A stretch of DNA of 64,000 nt from Arachnopeziza araneosa (taxonomy: Eukaryota; Ascomycota; Leotiomycetes; Helotiales; Arachnopezizaceae): assembly GCA_003988855.1 (NCBI GenBank), contig QYAI01000209.1, positions 1 to 64,000 of the forward strand, read 5' to 3'. The translations under genes were made by a program, and so were the position numbers. Below, in pieces: positions 21,793 through 33,213 of this stretch (position 1 is the stretch's first letter; each line of letters opens with the position of its first letter). The notes beneath the pieces were generated by a model. It was not told where the DNA came from. It did no database searches and worked only from the letters and a program-made list of their open reading frames with translations.

Positions 21793-22822
21793 GATTAGTT
21801 TTTGAGCTGAGAAATCTCTATGGAACGATAATTAAAGAATAGGATGGAAGCGCAATGATATCTGTCTGTAAAATGGGGATCTCGATGTTTATGTATATGT
21901 CAAGGCTCAGCCTGATGATTCAACCTTGGCCGCTGCGCCCAAGCGGTGCCACCGCAGCCTGAAATGCTGGCGCATCTTCAGGTCACGTGGTGTGAATGAC
22001 AGGGAGAATTTTGAGGTGTATATACTGGAATGTACTGGAATGAGGAGACATGGAATAGAAATCCATCTAGTGATACGAGTCGAAGAATGAATTGCTAGAT
22101 AAAAAGACGACCGATCACGGGTTTGGGCTTTCTGCCTTCTCTTCCTCATTAACTCATCGTTACACCCTTTTCCGCCGACAATACCGATTGACAACGACTA
22201 CTAGACCATCCAACACGATATTGGATATGAGCCAAGTTCAATAATTCTGAATCCACCGATAAGCTCTTCTATCACTTGAAATGGATCGCTGAGCCAGCGA
22301 TTTAGCAGAGTCGCCATTCTCAACGCTGGCTATCTCCTGACCAAGTCCATACAGGCAGCGCATCCGTTGGTCAGAAAAACAATCCTCTTTTTGCTTGATT
22401 TGAACAATCTTCTTGTCCTCTTTCGATACTGCGTAGTTTTCATAGGGAAACTTCGCTTGATGATTACAGTTAGGCTGTGGTCGTTACTCGACAATGATGA
22501 AGCTGGACAGTCTCCTCTCACCAAAGTCTAGTACAATGGCATTCATTCTCAGCACGAAGTAAACTCTCACCAGCATACAGACTCTCTCGTCATGCATTCA
22601 TCTCAATCGTTCTAGAAATTGTTCAATCTGTTTTCTTCGTTCATTAGTGCGTTCGAACACAGCCTGACTCACAGCCACAGCTGTGCTTCGCCTCGCCGCT
22701 TGAGTCAATGCATCATTTAAAGCTTATATGTTGGGTTGATCACCACGAAGTCAACAACATATCGATCTGAACAAGGACTTTGGATCACGATTGTAATCAA
22801 CACTCCATTTGCCGCCCTCGCC
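21793..22822. other. Intergenic, divergent promoter space
   Basis: About 1 kb between the divergent membrane-protein gene (minus) and PARP-like gene (plus). No exon or repeat was recognised. Short open frames at 21907-22194 and 22330-22524 lack features of genes. Confidence 0.45.
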
Positions 22823-24424
22823 ATGGAAGTCATGTTGAATTACGATTCTGACGAGGAAGACGAGCTTTATGAACCACCGTGGCTCACCCAACCCCGAGGA
22901 TTCATCGACCTCCGAGGCCGGGAAGCGCAAGAATTCAATGAGCTCATTACATTGCATATCCCGAGCGAAGTCAAGAGATGGGAGTGCATTGAGGAAACAG
23001 GCTGGGTGTTTGCGTTTGAAGAGCTCATCCTCGACATCGCCAATCAAGAACCAGAGACTTGCGATGAAGCCCCATTACGGGCCAGCGCGAGCTCCAAAAC
23101 GATATCAAGAAGATTTATCGACCCTCTACGTCGCCTGGTGCGCGCTGTGGTTGTAGAGTCGCTGGCAACCTGCTATTGCAGTACCGACTTCGCCATGTTC
23201 TTGCTCCGCTTGGTTGAGGAAGCTGCGGCAACAGTACACGAGTGGAATCAACACCAGATTGTACTGAACGGGTTACCAAAGGGGTGGGATGTGAATAGTA
23301 CCAGCCCACTGGATGATCTCTATATCAATCCCTACGGGGCTGACCTCTCTACTGTCGACACATCTGGGAACGACATCCTCGGCGACTCCATCAAGTCCAT
23401 CTGCGAGACCATCCCATCGACCCTCAGGATCATCCACGTGGAGCCCGTCTTCCGCGACGACTTGATCCGCCGCTTCAAGCGCCGCCGCCGAACCATGGCC
23501 CACCAGCTCTCCAAGCTCTCCTACGCCAGCCTCCAGCAGTGCGTCCCGCACAACCGCTTCTCTGCCGCCGCCGACAAGCACGACCTCATCGACGAGCTGT
23601 GCAAGCCGCAGGTCACGTTCCACGGCACCGCGCGGCACCTGGTCTCCTCCATCGTGCGCTACGGCTTCCTCAAGCCGGGCGAGCGCATCGGATCCCGCAA
23701 GGACGCCGAGGAGGTCCAGATCCGCTCGGGGGCCTCGTTTGGGATCGGCATCTACTCCTCCCCCGACGCCCGCTACGCCCTCTCCTACGCCAACATGTCC
23801 TGGGAGATGGGCGCGCAGCAGACGCGGCCCGAGGATCTGCCCGGGCTGCGGCTCATCGTGTGCGCAGTGCTGATGGGCCGACCGCTGCGGGTGACGCGCG
23901 AGGCGACCCGGCGCACCGAGGGCATTGCCGACGCGACGGGGAACAGCCACGTCAGCCCGAACAAGCTGGAGTACATCGTGTTCGACAAGGCGCAGATCGT
24001 GCCCTGCTACGTGGTCCACCTCGACCTGGGCACCGACACGGCGCGGTGGGCCATCGCCATGGCGCCGCCCGACTCGGCGGCCTTCGTCCGGGAGACGCAG
24101 AGGCATCCCCGGCTCGACGCGCCGTTCCTGTACCCCGGGGAGATCGAGGCCATCAAGGCCGCCAAGAAGGCCGCCGCGGCGAAGTGGTTCCCGTACGGGT
24201 TCGGGCCCGCCAAGGGGACGCGGTTTGTCATCGAGGAGATTGCCGACACGAGTGACGACGAGGAGGAGTATGGCGAGTACCAGGCCGAGAGGAAGGAGGT
24301 GGACGACGAGGAGGACGAGGGGCGGTGGAAGTGGGATGGGCGAGAGCAGAGGGAGAAGACGGCCGGGAGCTGGTTCGACGAGTACCAGAGCGTGCGGTGG
24401 ACGTACAAAGACAAGATAACATAG
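22823..24424 (+). CDS. PARP-like ADP-ribosyltransferase domain protein
   Basis: Intronless, 533 residues from the first ATG (CCATGG context); an upstream in-frame extension to 22736 has no ATG. The C-terminal half has the PARP catalytic pattern. FHGT gives the first His at 267, GIGIYSSPDARYALSYA gives Tyr at 311, and LEYIVFDKAQIVPCYVV gives Glu at 383, so the H-Y-E triad of active poly(ADP-ribose) polymerases is complete. The N-terminal 250 residues are not recognised. The C-terminus is highly acidic (DTSDDEEEYGEY, DDEEDEGRWKW). The likely role is transfer of ADP-ribose from NAD+ to protein or nucleic acid; mono versus poly activity cannot be told. The catalytic half is strikingly GC-rich, which creates long open frames on all strands that are shadows. 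Confidence 0.75.
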   Translation: MEVMLNYDSDEEDELYEPPWLTQPRGFIDLRGREAQEFNELITLHIPSEVKRWECIEETGWVFAFEELILDIANQEPETCDEAPLRASASSKTISRRFIDPLRRLVRAVVVESLATCYCSTDFAMFLLRLVEEAAATVHEWNQHQIVLNGLPKGWDVNSTSPLDDLYINPYGADLSTVDTSGNDILGDSIKSICETIPSTLRIIHVEPVFRDDLIRRFKRRRRTMAHQLSKLSYASLQQCVPHNRFSAAADKHDLIDELCKPQVTFHGTARHLVSSIVRYGFLKPGERIGSRKDAEEVQIRSGASFGIGIYSSPDARYALSYANMSWEMGAQQTRPEDLPGLRLIVCAVLMGRPLRVTREATRRTEGIADATGNSHVSPNKLEYIVFDKAQIVPCYVVHLDLGTDTARWAIAMAPPDSAAFVRETQRHPRLDAPFLYPGEIEAIKAAKKAAAAKWFPYGFGPAKGTRFVIEEIADTSDDEEEYGEYQAERKEVDDEEDEGRWKWDGREQREKTAGSWFDEYQSVRWTYKDKIT

Positions 24425-24939
24425 CTTTTGGCCGTGGAATAGTGTGGAAACGGAATATACCCGGTGGTTTTTGTACATATGTATATTAAATATGCCTTTT
24501 CATCAACACCCTGTCTGGGATATCCACACTTGGGTCTCCGCTTCCTGCTCCTCCTCGATACCACATGGCCATCATATCAGACCTCAACATCGGCCATGTT
24601 CTCCCCCCTTCCCTCTCCCCAACCTCCAAAACCAAGCCTTCTACCCCTACCCCGAGATCATAATCCACACCAAAACCCCTCCCCGAAGTATCCACCGCCT
24701 CCTCATCTACCCACCCAAATATCAGTAAGGCTTCAGCTTCTGCCTCTGCCTCTGCATCAGCAGGAAAGCATACCGTCTCAAAGCGTGATTTGGATCTGGA
24801 AGAGAGCAATCCCTTCTTACAGTCACTCAAGACAGGAGAGTACCTCACCAGACGACCATTCCTCATTGAAGACATCTAGTCAAAGCTATCCATTCCACAT
24901 CATATGTACTCGTACCCTATCTCTCTCACATTTGTACAA
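24425..24939. other. Convergent intergenic spacer
   Basis: Lies between the 3' ends of the PARP-like gene and the Zn2Cys6 gene. It is pyrimidine-rich on the plus strand around 24590-24720. No gene was recognised. Confidence 0.45.
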
Positions 24940-26785
24940 TCACACAGCCCGCTCCTCGTACCCCACCCTCCGCTCCACCAGCTTGGGCACGTGTCCGGGC
25001 CACTCCCTGGTCTCGATCCAATTCAGCTGCACCTCCCTTCGATCGCCTTTGTTCCCATTCCCATCGGCATCCTCATCACTCTTACTACTCTCACTCTTCT
25101 TCTCGCCGCTCCCACTGCCAGCCGTAGCTACCCCGGCTAGCTGTCCCGCATACCTCTCATCGACGCGATTCCCCTTCATCCGCCCCAACCGGATCAGTCG
25201 GCCCTTGACGCGGAAGCCGAGATCCTGCTCAATCGCACCGCGGCCCTCCATCTCCAGCTGGAGAAAGGCCTCGTCGACATCCGCCAGGGTCTCGGCGTCC
25301 CAGTTGCCCTCACGCATCGCGTACCAGCGCATGAGCCGGATGGCCTCCTTGCGGAAGTCGACCGTGGGGCAGTACTTGGCGATCATGTGCAGGGCGGGGA
25401 GGATGCCGAGCTCGAAGAGGTATTTGGTCTTGGCAGCGCGGGCAGGTCCGCTGCTGGCCGTGGACTTCTGGTATCTGATCACGGCGCGGGAGAGGGTGAG
25501 GAGCTCCGTCCATTCTGGGATGAACTTTTGTTGGGGCTCCATCATGCCCGCCATGACGAGGTCTTGCATCCTGGCTTGGAGGTACAGTGTGTGGGCGGCG
25601 GCGATCAGGCGGTGATTCTCGGATGCTTTGATCTCGTCGTAGAGATGGTGGAATGCTGCACGCCAGCGAGCAACCTCCGCCGCAAAGCGAGCACGTTCTT
25701 GGAGAAAGGCATATATGTGCTTACTTATCTTCGGCGGCGACGAGTTCGGAGATTTCTTATCGGGTTCGTCCTGCGGCTTTGGGAGGTTGCGCACCGTATC
25801 CATGATGAAATTCATGCAGCGGCGATGGATCAACGTCCAATAAACTCGGGCTTCTCTTAACTTCTCAAACCTCTCGGGCATATTCCTGATCGCTTCCTCA
25901 CCAAGTCTTTTCCTCCGCGCGAAAACAGCAGATTCCCGGTTTTCAAACAGCCCGCAGATCTGTTGCTCGAAAAACCCCGATGCTTGGAGAAGGTCATCTT
26001 CGATCTCGTGGCTGGCCGGGCTATTGATGCATTCTTCGTCTGCTTTGGAGTACGGATGTGATTCCAGCCATTCTTCAAGAAGCTTCTGTCCGCTCCGTGC
26101 GTGCGAGAGGGCCGTGTAGGTATTCCCACTCAACCCCTCAAAGCAACACACCAGGAGACACATCAGGAGAGCTTTTCGAGGTGAGGCATCCCGACTGAGG
26201 GATGCCGTCATCATCTGTACCCCCTGTTGGTACTCCCGGAGAGCAAATTCACTGTGTTCGTTGCTCTGCTCTGGGTTTACATGGGACAGGGTTTGAGAGG
26301 TATGAAGAGCAGAGATGGCAACGATGGTTTTGAGGATGAAAGGCTCCGAGTGCGAGCTCGCCAAGACGAGTCGCGACCAGAATCCAGTATCGAATGTCCC
26401 CGATAACTCAGAGACAACAACGCTTCGGAAATGAGAGAAATACATAGCTTCTGTAGGGTTCTCGAACTGCACAGAAGGAACAGAGGCAATGATATGCCTC
26501 TGAGATGGACGAGGATGTGGTTTCGCCCCTCTTCGTTTTTGCGGCACTTCGGAATACCCATCACATTTTATACCAGCGTCTTTACATCGGTCACATATGG
26601 GTTTCACCTCGTCACATTTGATCTTTCGGATTCTGTGGGATTAGCGGATGTTTAAAATGAGAGCTAGGTACTCACTTGCAGGTCCCGCAGCCACTGCGAC
26701 TCTTCTTGTTGCTACGTCTTTTGTAGAATCCCTTAACTTCCCGCCTTGGCTTTACTTTGTGTTGGGTTTCGACAGGAAGCGTCAT
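24940..26785 (-). CDS. Zn2Cys6 transcription factor
   Basis: Two exons, 26785-26676 and 26632-24940, with a 43-bp intron (GTGAGT donor, CCCACAG acceptor) that splits the zinc cluster, giving 600 residues. The six Cys are at 33, 36, 43, 50, 53 and 60 in the pattern SGCGTCKIRKIKCDE...CDRC...KC, preceded by a basic stretch. The rest is a helical fungal regulatory region (for example the segment around MYFSHFRSVVVSELSGTFDTGFW). It ends in a Ser/Glu/Lys/Asp-rich linker and a short C-terminal tail. The product is a nuclear DNA-binding regulator. Targets are unknown; it is convergent with the PARP-like gene. The start is the first in-frame ATG upstream of the cluster. Confidence 0.9.
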
Positions 26786-27426
26786 CGTGACCCTGGAATG
26801 GCTTCAATATCAAATTCAGTAGAGTCCATAGAGCGAGAAGCTTTATATGTGGATCTTGGGTATGAACCTGCACCTTCAATCCTTCGGATTAGGCCCTTGC
26901 GTTCCCCGAATGCCGATACCGTGGTCATTCCCATTCAGCGAGACTATTTGTGTATCTTTTAGATTCAACGTCTCATCTCAATATGCAGGCAAAACGGGAA
27001 TGGCCTGCTTTCAGGATGAAGGCCGTGCTTATGTAAGTGGTCAGCAATTTACGTCAAGTCCCTGTGTTCCCGGGAGGCGGCAACGAAGTACCAAGATGTC
27101 GTTCTCAATACGGAATAAGCGCTCGAAGTGCGCCCCTGGCGTTTGCGGTAGTGTCAGCTTTAGGCATCCGTTTTACCAAACCTTCACCTTTGCATTCTCG
27201 CAAAGAGGGACCGAAACGACGGTACCAGGGATTATAGAGGGAACTTTCTATAGGTCAGCTCGTAGCTTTCAATGCGACGTAGCCCATGCAAGAGATTGAA
27301 TTGGGAGGCCCAATAATTCTCCCTATATTCGACTAGGTAGACTTTCAAAGTATCATGCCGGCGCATTAAATATTTCTCTATGTATGCAACGAGCGTAAGT
27401 ATCTTTCAATGTCTCCGAGCTGAGAA
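26786..27426. other. Intergenic, nothing recognised
   Basis: Upstream of the Zn2Cys6 gene and downstream of the OPT transporter. Plus-strand frames in this stretch have no motifs. Confidence 0.45.
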
Positions 27427-30329
27427 TCACCATTTGTCCGGTCCAAAATGTCCACCAACCGGCACTTCTTTATATGGACAAGCAGTCCAATCACATCCTT
27501 GCTTGTACACCTCTGTTCCCCACCATTTGAATCCATCCATCCAGCCAGGATAGACGAAGCCGAAGAATACCACTACGAGCCCAAAAGCTAGACCTGAATC
27601 CAAGGCCGCCGAGAGAGTCATGGTATATTTGGCCCACCATTTTGTAGCGCGGTTCTTGATCACGAAGTTGAAGAGATAGCAGACCAGTGCCCAGACGGAA
27701 AAGTTGAGTCCCGTGGCTGGAGGAATCCAAGAAAGCGAGCCGAAGAGGACCGGAAGGTTGATCTTACGAACCAAGTTACCTTTGCGGTTTCGAGCGTAGA
27801 GCCAGAGAATGATAGGAGCGATGGCACCAATGGGGAAACACCATACCAGTGCCCGATATGTGGCGTTTGGGCCAAAGAATTCTTGGGGGCCAACAACTCC
27901 CCAGAGGATGGAGCCATTGAAATGAACACGAGCAAGAGGGCAGACGAAACCGTTCATGGCTTGGGGTGTGCAGATATTGGGGACATTTGCAAACATCCAG
28001 TTGAGCACACCAATTTGCGTGCAGGACGACACAATGGTGGCGACCATTTGAACCGAGAAGAGAATGCGAGGAGGGATTTTCATGTAGTGGCCGAGTTTAA
28101 GATCAGCAGAGAATTTGATGCCTTGAGCTGAAGAGATGTAGCCATAAGTAACAAAGACCATATTGGCAACGGGGCGACCGGGAAAGACCGCACCACAAAC
28201 CAGTTGGCAAATGAGGTAGATTGATGAGTGTTGATTGGTTATGGCCATGACAATGCCAATGGGAATGAACAGAAGGGAGCAAATGCCCAAGGCCAAGAGA
28301 AGGCCATACCATGGAAGGTGAACTGGATAGCTAGGATAGATGAGTAAAGTAAAAACGTATGTCAAGGTGAACTTACTACTCAACTACAAAGATGCCCACC
28401 GCTGTCATACTGACAAAAGTCAATAAATACCAGCTTAGCGGGGCATCTTTATATCTCCGCATGAGACGATTATGGACGTCTTCTTGAGAAATAATATCGT
28501 CCATATGTGAGTCAGACCTGTCCAACCTCCGACTTCTTGTGGGTCTGGACGTTCCATCTGCTGGTACAGAGTGGTAAGTAGGCTTCCCTTCTTCCTTCAC
28601 CTGGTTCAACGATCGCCTCCACTGCCTCCAAATATCTTGTCCATGCCAACACGCCGTGTGTGTCAGTAAACTTGCCAGCGCAGCAAATTGTATGCCATAG
28701 CTTAGAACATAAGTGATAGGTAGATATACTCGACTGTATCGTTGATATGCCTCCTTGTCAAAGAGAAAGTCAGATGTCAAGATTTTACTGACGTCGTAAA
28801 GATTGCCTGTATTGTCGAAAACGGCAGAAGAGAGTATAGGCATATATGATGAGAAGAATAGATTTTTGTAATATGCGATGGGTGCAATGATCCACATGAC
28901 AATGACGAGACCGCCGACAACATTCATGGCTGCCCAGAAAGGAGTGAGGAGGGGTGAGCCGATGTAGGCGATTTGGGCCCAGTCAAAGGTCACTGGGAAG
29001 AGACCAAGCCCAGACGCTACCCCGAAGAGATTGGCCACAATAACGTTCTTGGGCGCAAACCAAGTGATGACGCTGAAGTAACTCAGAGCTGGGAAGAGCA
29101 GTCCGGGGAGGAAATAAAAAGCAAACGAGCAGGCCCACACGATGAAGAAAAACCTCCACCTAGTGATCTTCCAGCCATTCGCAATGCTGTTTTCTTCCTT
29201 GTGCAGCGTCGTAAACATAGCTGCAGACATCAATGTTCCCGGCCAAATCATCCCGCCTGGTCTAACTAGGAATCTCCTCGCCAACCCAGCGAATGTATAT
29301 CCAAGGATTTGTGTTGACAGGATGAGAAGCAATTGATATATGATACCCACTTTCTGATTGTAGAAATGAGTCTGTTCTACAATCACATCCGTCGCAAACG
29401 CAAACCCAAAGCTGACATTGCTGCTGATATACACGCAGCTGTGCTCCTTCTCATTCCATCTCCCTTGTGCCAACCATAACCTCAACCTTTCACCTTTTCC
29501 TTTGCCGCTGCTCTGATCGGTTGTATGTCTAACCCGAACGCCGTCTATGAATTCTTCTTCTGGGTCGTCCCTTTGTTTCAGTATGCTATCCCACAGGAGA
29601 CCGAGCGGATGAACAAGTAGTAATGCTATGACTGGTGTAATCGAGACGCTGGGGTATCGCAAAGAAAAGAAAAGATTCGTAGAGGAGCCGAGAATTGCAA
29701 ACAGTAGAGACAAGAACCACATTCGAGGAGTGTTGATCGAGAGGGAGGTATTGTCAATGGCAGACACAGAGGCTCGTACTTGGGGGTAGGGGGAGTTGTC
29801 TGGAGGATCTTCTTCGTCATTCGTTGAGGAGTCGTCCTCGGTATCCTCGTCGGACGGAGAAATATCTTTAGCAGTGTCCAGCCCTTCATTTGGTATCGGA
29901 ATCCCCCCTCCGGCATATCTGCTGTCCAATCCAACATCCTCTGCTGCATCCTCGACCTCTGCGGAAGGTCGCCGTCTCGCATTGGATTGTTTGCGGCGGG
30001 TGCCAGATGCCGAGATCCTCGAGCTCGATTGTCCAGATTGTGGATTGACTACGTGTCTCAGACCCGACTGCTTCCTCTTGTCCCTCCTCCTCCGCACGTC
30101 ATCCTCTTCATCGCTGTTCTCGGTCGATCCTCCCACGGGTGCAGCACCATAGCTGCCTGTGCCGAAGCCAGGAGAGCTCCTCAGTAGCAGCGGGGTCTTT
30201 GATTTCGACATCAGGTTCAGGAACGTGCGAAATGGGTTTAGAAGATCCTGCGCGTCATCGATCTCATTCTCGAAGCTTGAAGCTCGGTGTCGTCGAAGGA
30301 GGGCAGCGTCCGAGTCAGGATCGAGGTCT

Positions 30330-30384
<55 letters not shown>

Positions 30385-30514
30385 CTGCGAGTCGAGAAGA
30401 AGCATGCTCGTGAGAGGAAGGGAAAGAAGAGAGAGGGACGTCGAATCCTTCTGTAAAGGCTGTGGGTGGGGAGGTCTCAGTGGCATGTCTTGATTGTTGT
30501 GCGCGGGATGTCAT
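27427..30514 (-). CDS. OPT-family oligopeptide transporter
   Basis: Two exons, 30514-28377 and 28330-27427, with a 46-bp intron (GTAAGT donor, CCTAG acceptor), giving 1013 residues. The N-terminal 270 residues are hydrophilic and Ser-, Asp- and Arg-rich. The remainder has many transmembrane segments with OPT features, such as NLFFSLRYPSVSITP, the GPLLTPFWAAMNVVGG-like stretch (GSPLLTPFWAAMNVVG) and the C-terminal region with IPPRILFSVQMVATIVSSCTQIGV and NWMFANVPNICT. OPT proteins are proton-coupled importers of small peptides, glutathione or metal chelates (known). The N-terminus holds a run of Asp-His pairs (DHDHDHDHDHDHDHD) encoded by a hexanucleotide microsatellite, which may vary in length between strains. 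The Asp-His run could bind metal, but that is speculation. Confidence 0.9.
30331..30383 (+). repeat. GGTCGT hexanucleotide microsatellite in OPT exon 1
   Basis: About eight to nine perfect GGTCGT units. On the minus strand this encodes the Asp-His run of the OPT transporter. Confidence 0.9.
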
Positions 30515-31499
30515 CGAGCCAGAATGGGAGGGAAGGGACTTTCCTTCTGCAGCTCCAGACCAGCAAGGAAGGAGCGTCAGGCGGGAGGACGTCAGTTAGT
30601 GTGGGCAACCTAGCTCCGCCCCGCCAAGAGAGAGAGAGGAAGACCACCCCGCTGAAAGCCAACGCTTCCCTCCGTTCCTCTGGCGGGAGTGCTGGCTTTC
30701 TCACGACTTGGCGCTGTTCGTTTGATCTGCACCTGAGTTGTTGCTTGAATCGAAATGAAGCTTCTTGAGCATCATGAAGTCCAGGTCGGACCGCACGCCT
30801 TCAATGCAGCGACCGGGTATTTGTCCTGCTTGCTGCAGCCCAACTTCTTTTGGCCTGTCACGATCCCGACCTGCATCTTATCTGATCACCAGATTACGAA
30901 GATTCTTCCTATCGTCCCCACCCATCCCGTGCCCGACGGCTGATACCTAGCTCGAACTATCCTCGCCGGTATGTTTCTAAAACTCAGCCAACGACCGCAA
31001 ATAAACCCCCGACTAAATACTAACCCACTATCCTTCCAATGCTTCCCAACGATTTCTTAAGAGAGAAGTATAAAGGCAGCACTAACTCATTTTTTCATAC
31101 TCCTGAGCCGAAAGACTATCACTGGATGGATTTAGTGCGCGGTCGGTGGGAAAATGGCACAGACGATTCCAAGAAGAGGCATCTGTGGCTACTCTTACTC
31201 TCCCATCCACTACGATTGTAGGAACAACTCAAATAAAGACTGTCTTTTCCAACCACCACTTACTTTCACTAATATCTAGATCATATCTCACAGTACAAAT
31301 ACGAGTGATACCCCTTACATCCCTTGATATAACCCTACAGTATCGGGTCTCAGAAATAAGTACCCTCTGTTCCACATCCTACTTGGAGACCATTGAAAAA
31401 AAAAAAAAATCAAATATACAATTCTTGTCGCCGACGCATTGCATGCTAATAAAATAACGAGCGGCTAATGGCCAAGACTACTGACTAAACGGACTGCCC
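30515..31499. other. Intergenic, nothing recognised
   Basis: Holds the upstream flank of the OPT gene and the downstream flank of the glucanase gene, with a run of 13 A near 31396. No exon with family resemblance was seen. Confidence 0.45.
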
Positions 31500-32243
31500 T
31501 CAAGCTTTGATAGGTTGGTCATGCATGAGCTTGAACATCAGGTCTTTAAAACTCCCATCCGGGTTCATCAACTGCGCAGCCGGACTGACAAAGTTATCCG
31601 CCACCTTCTCCATACAACCAAAGAACCCATACTCGAACACGTAACTCTGTTCATCCATCCAGTTGGCCAGCTGCGCCGTGAACCCCAAGACGTCATTATA
31701 GTTGCGCGAAATGCTCGCGATCTCACTGACGATGATCTGCTGGTGCGGGAACTTCTTGTGCATCCCCTCGAAGAATGCGATGGCATCATTACCGTTGGTA
31801 CCATAGTAGTGAAGACCGAGGTAATCCGGCGGGTTCGCGGCAACCAGAGCCATGAACTCTTGAATCCATTTCTGGCCGTTGGCATCGTTCGAGCAACTCG
31901 GGCTCACCAGCTTCTTCCCCTTCCGCTCCCGCAACGGTATCATCTGGCTACGCCATTTCTCAGCAGCTTGCTGAGGAGTGATCCCGGCGCGCTCGGGCTC
32001 GTTAAAGTAGTGGATTATCTGTTCCGTGCTATTTTCAATGTTTGTCCAGTCTTGGCCGCCAAGTTGGGCTTCGAGGCGGACCATGGGACGGAACGGGGCG
32101 TGGTGATTGAGTTCGTTTGGATACCAGGTGTTCCAGTTGGAGACTGAGTGCATGGGACCAGTGAAATTGACTTTTGCCATCATCTGAGGACAGTTTTTCG
32201 TGTTTGTCCAATCCCATAGCAAGACTCGCTTTTTGATGACCAT
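31500..32243 (-). CDS. GH128-like (Asl1-type) glycosyl hydrolase
   Basis: Intronless, 247 residues. The sequence follows the Asl1-like catalytic domain of family GH128: an early strand VLLWDWTN, then YFNEPE with the first catalytic Glu near 82, HYYGTN near 145-150, and IIVSEIA with the second Glu at 174. Spacing fits a compact (beta/alpha)8 barrel of 240-250 residues. The family hydrolyses beta-1,3-glucan (known), so a role in cell wall turnover is likely. There is no signal peptide at the first ATG (MVIKKRVLLWDW), so the protein may be intracellular or use unconventional export. A stretch of basic residues (RERKGKK) is at 105-111. Confidence 0.8.
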   Translation of the reverse strand: MVIKKRVLLWDWTNTKNCPQMMAKVNFTGPMHSVSNWNTWYPNELNHHAPFRPMVRLEAQLGGQDWTNIENSTEQIIHYFNEPERAGITPQQAAEKWRSQMIPLRERKGKKLVSPSCSNDANGQKWIQEFMALVAANPPDYLGLHYYGTNGNDAIAFFEGMHKKFPHQQIIVSEIASISRNYNDVLGFTAQLANWMDEQSYVFEYGFFGCMEKVADNFVSPAAQLMNPDGSFKDLMFKLMHDQPIKA

Positions 32244-33213
32244 GATGAGAATGCGAGACTGAATAGCGCTCTTTTGTGGGGCTTTATATTCGAGGATTTG
32301 AAAACGTGACTAGGGGACTGTATATAAAGTGTGTTTTGGAGAAGTTGAGTATGCCAAGAGAGATGAACAATCGACGGTTTGTAGGCTTTTATGAAGAACT
32401 ATCAGCTCTCAGCATCTGGCGGTAGGCGAAATCCCTGACCACGGCCGATAAATCCGTCCAAAATCAGCCTTCGGAACAGGCTGAGCCCTGCGTTGTCTCA
32501 CGCACCGGAGAGCTGACAATAAGCCAACAGCCACTCCTTCGTAAATTTTCCCGGTGGAAATGAACCTTCCCAAGAAAATCAGCCTTCAGATAAGAAGGCT
32601 ACCCGTCAACAGACCTCCTTCTTGCGTCTGATCTAAAACTCGTAAATATCGGAGCCTCCAGCCGCTGCCACATATCAGCAACCATGTCAAGATGCTCACG
32701 ACAATTAAACGCCTTCCGCGCAGCGCTTAGTATGGATTTCCAACTAGGAATTACCTCCAAATCGTCATCTTTTACTCGCGCAACTCAAAGCTACTTGGAC
32801 TAATTCAAATATTGCCTCCCAAGTCGATCTACAAATAATCTCCTATTCTCTAGAAAGGTTCAATCTATAGGCCGCACAGGCACGAGAAGTGAGTGAAAAC
32901 ATGGCGTGTTGTTGAGGTGCAGAAAAGCGCCGATTTTAGTTGAACCGCGTGATCTTGCACCCAGAAATAATAATGGCTGACTGTATCAGCCGTGTGGTCG
33001 AGAAAAGTGAATCCTTACCAAGGGGATTGCAGGAAGTGGGCTGACCTTTGGCTCCGCCATTCTACAATTACCTCTTACCTCGTAAAACCATACGTAAATC
33101 GGGCTGTCGGTTTATAAAAGGATCGGGACCAACAAATCTCTCCAACATACACAACGACTCGCTAATATTTTTGAAAGTATACTTCCTATTAAGCTTCTAT
33201 CAATCATCAAAAC
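32244..33213. other. Divergent intergenic region
   Basis: Lies between the glucanase gene (minus) and the 412-residue protein gene (plus). No exon or repeat was recognised. The plus-strand gene has a TATAAAAGG element at about 33113-33121, roughly 95 bp before its ATG, a good core promoter candidate. Confidence 0.5.
33113..33121 (+). promoter_or_regulatory. TATA box candidate (TATAAAAGG)
   Basis: Seen directly: tataaaagg about 95 bp upstream of the ATG at 33214. This is a typical distance for fungal core promoters. Confidence 0.5.

Noticed and set aside
23273..24478. Long open frames antisense to and out of frame with the PARP-like gene (for example 401 codons on the minus strand)
   Set aside because: They come from the high GC content of the catalytic half. 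Their translations are Arg/Pro/Gly-rich without motifs, whereas the chosen frame carries the PARP triad.
31515..32147. 210-codon open frame antisense to the glucanase gene
   Set aside because: It is the mirror of a real gene with GH128 catalytic motifs. The translation has no recognisable features.
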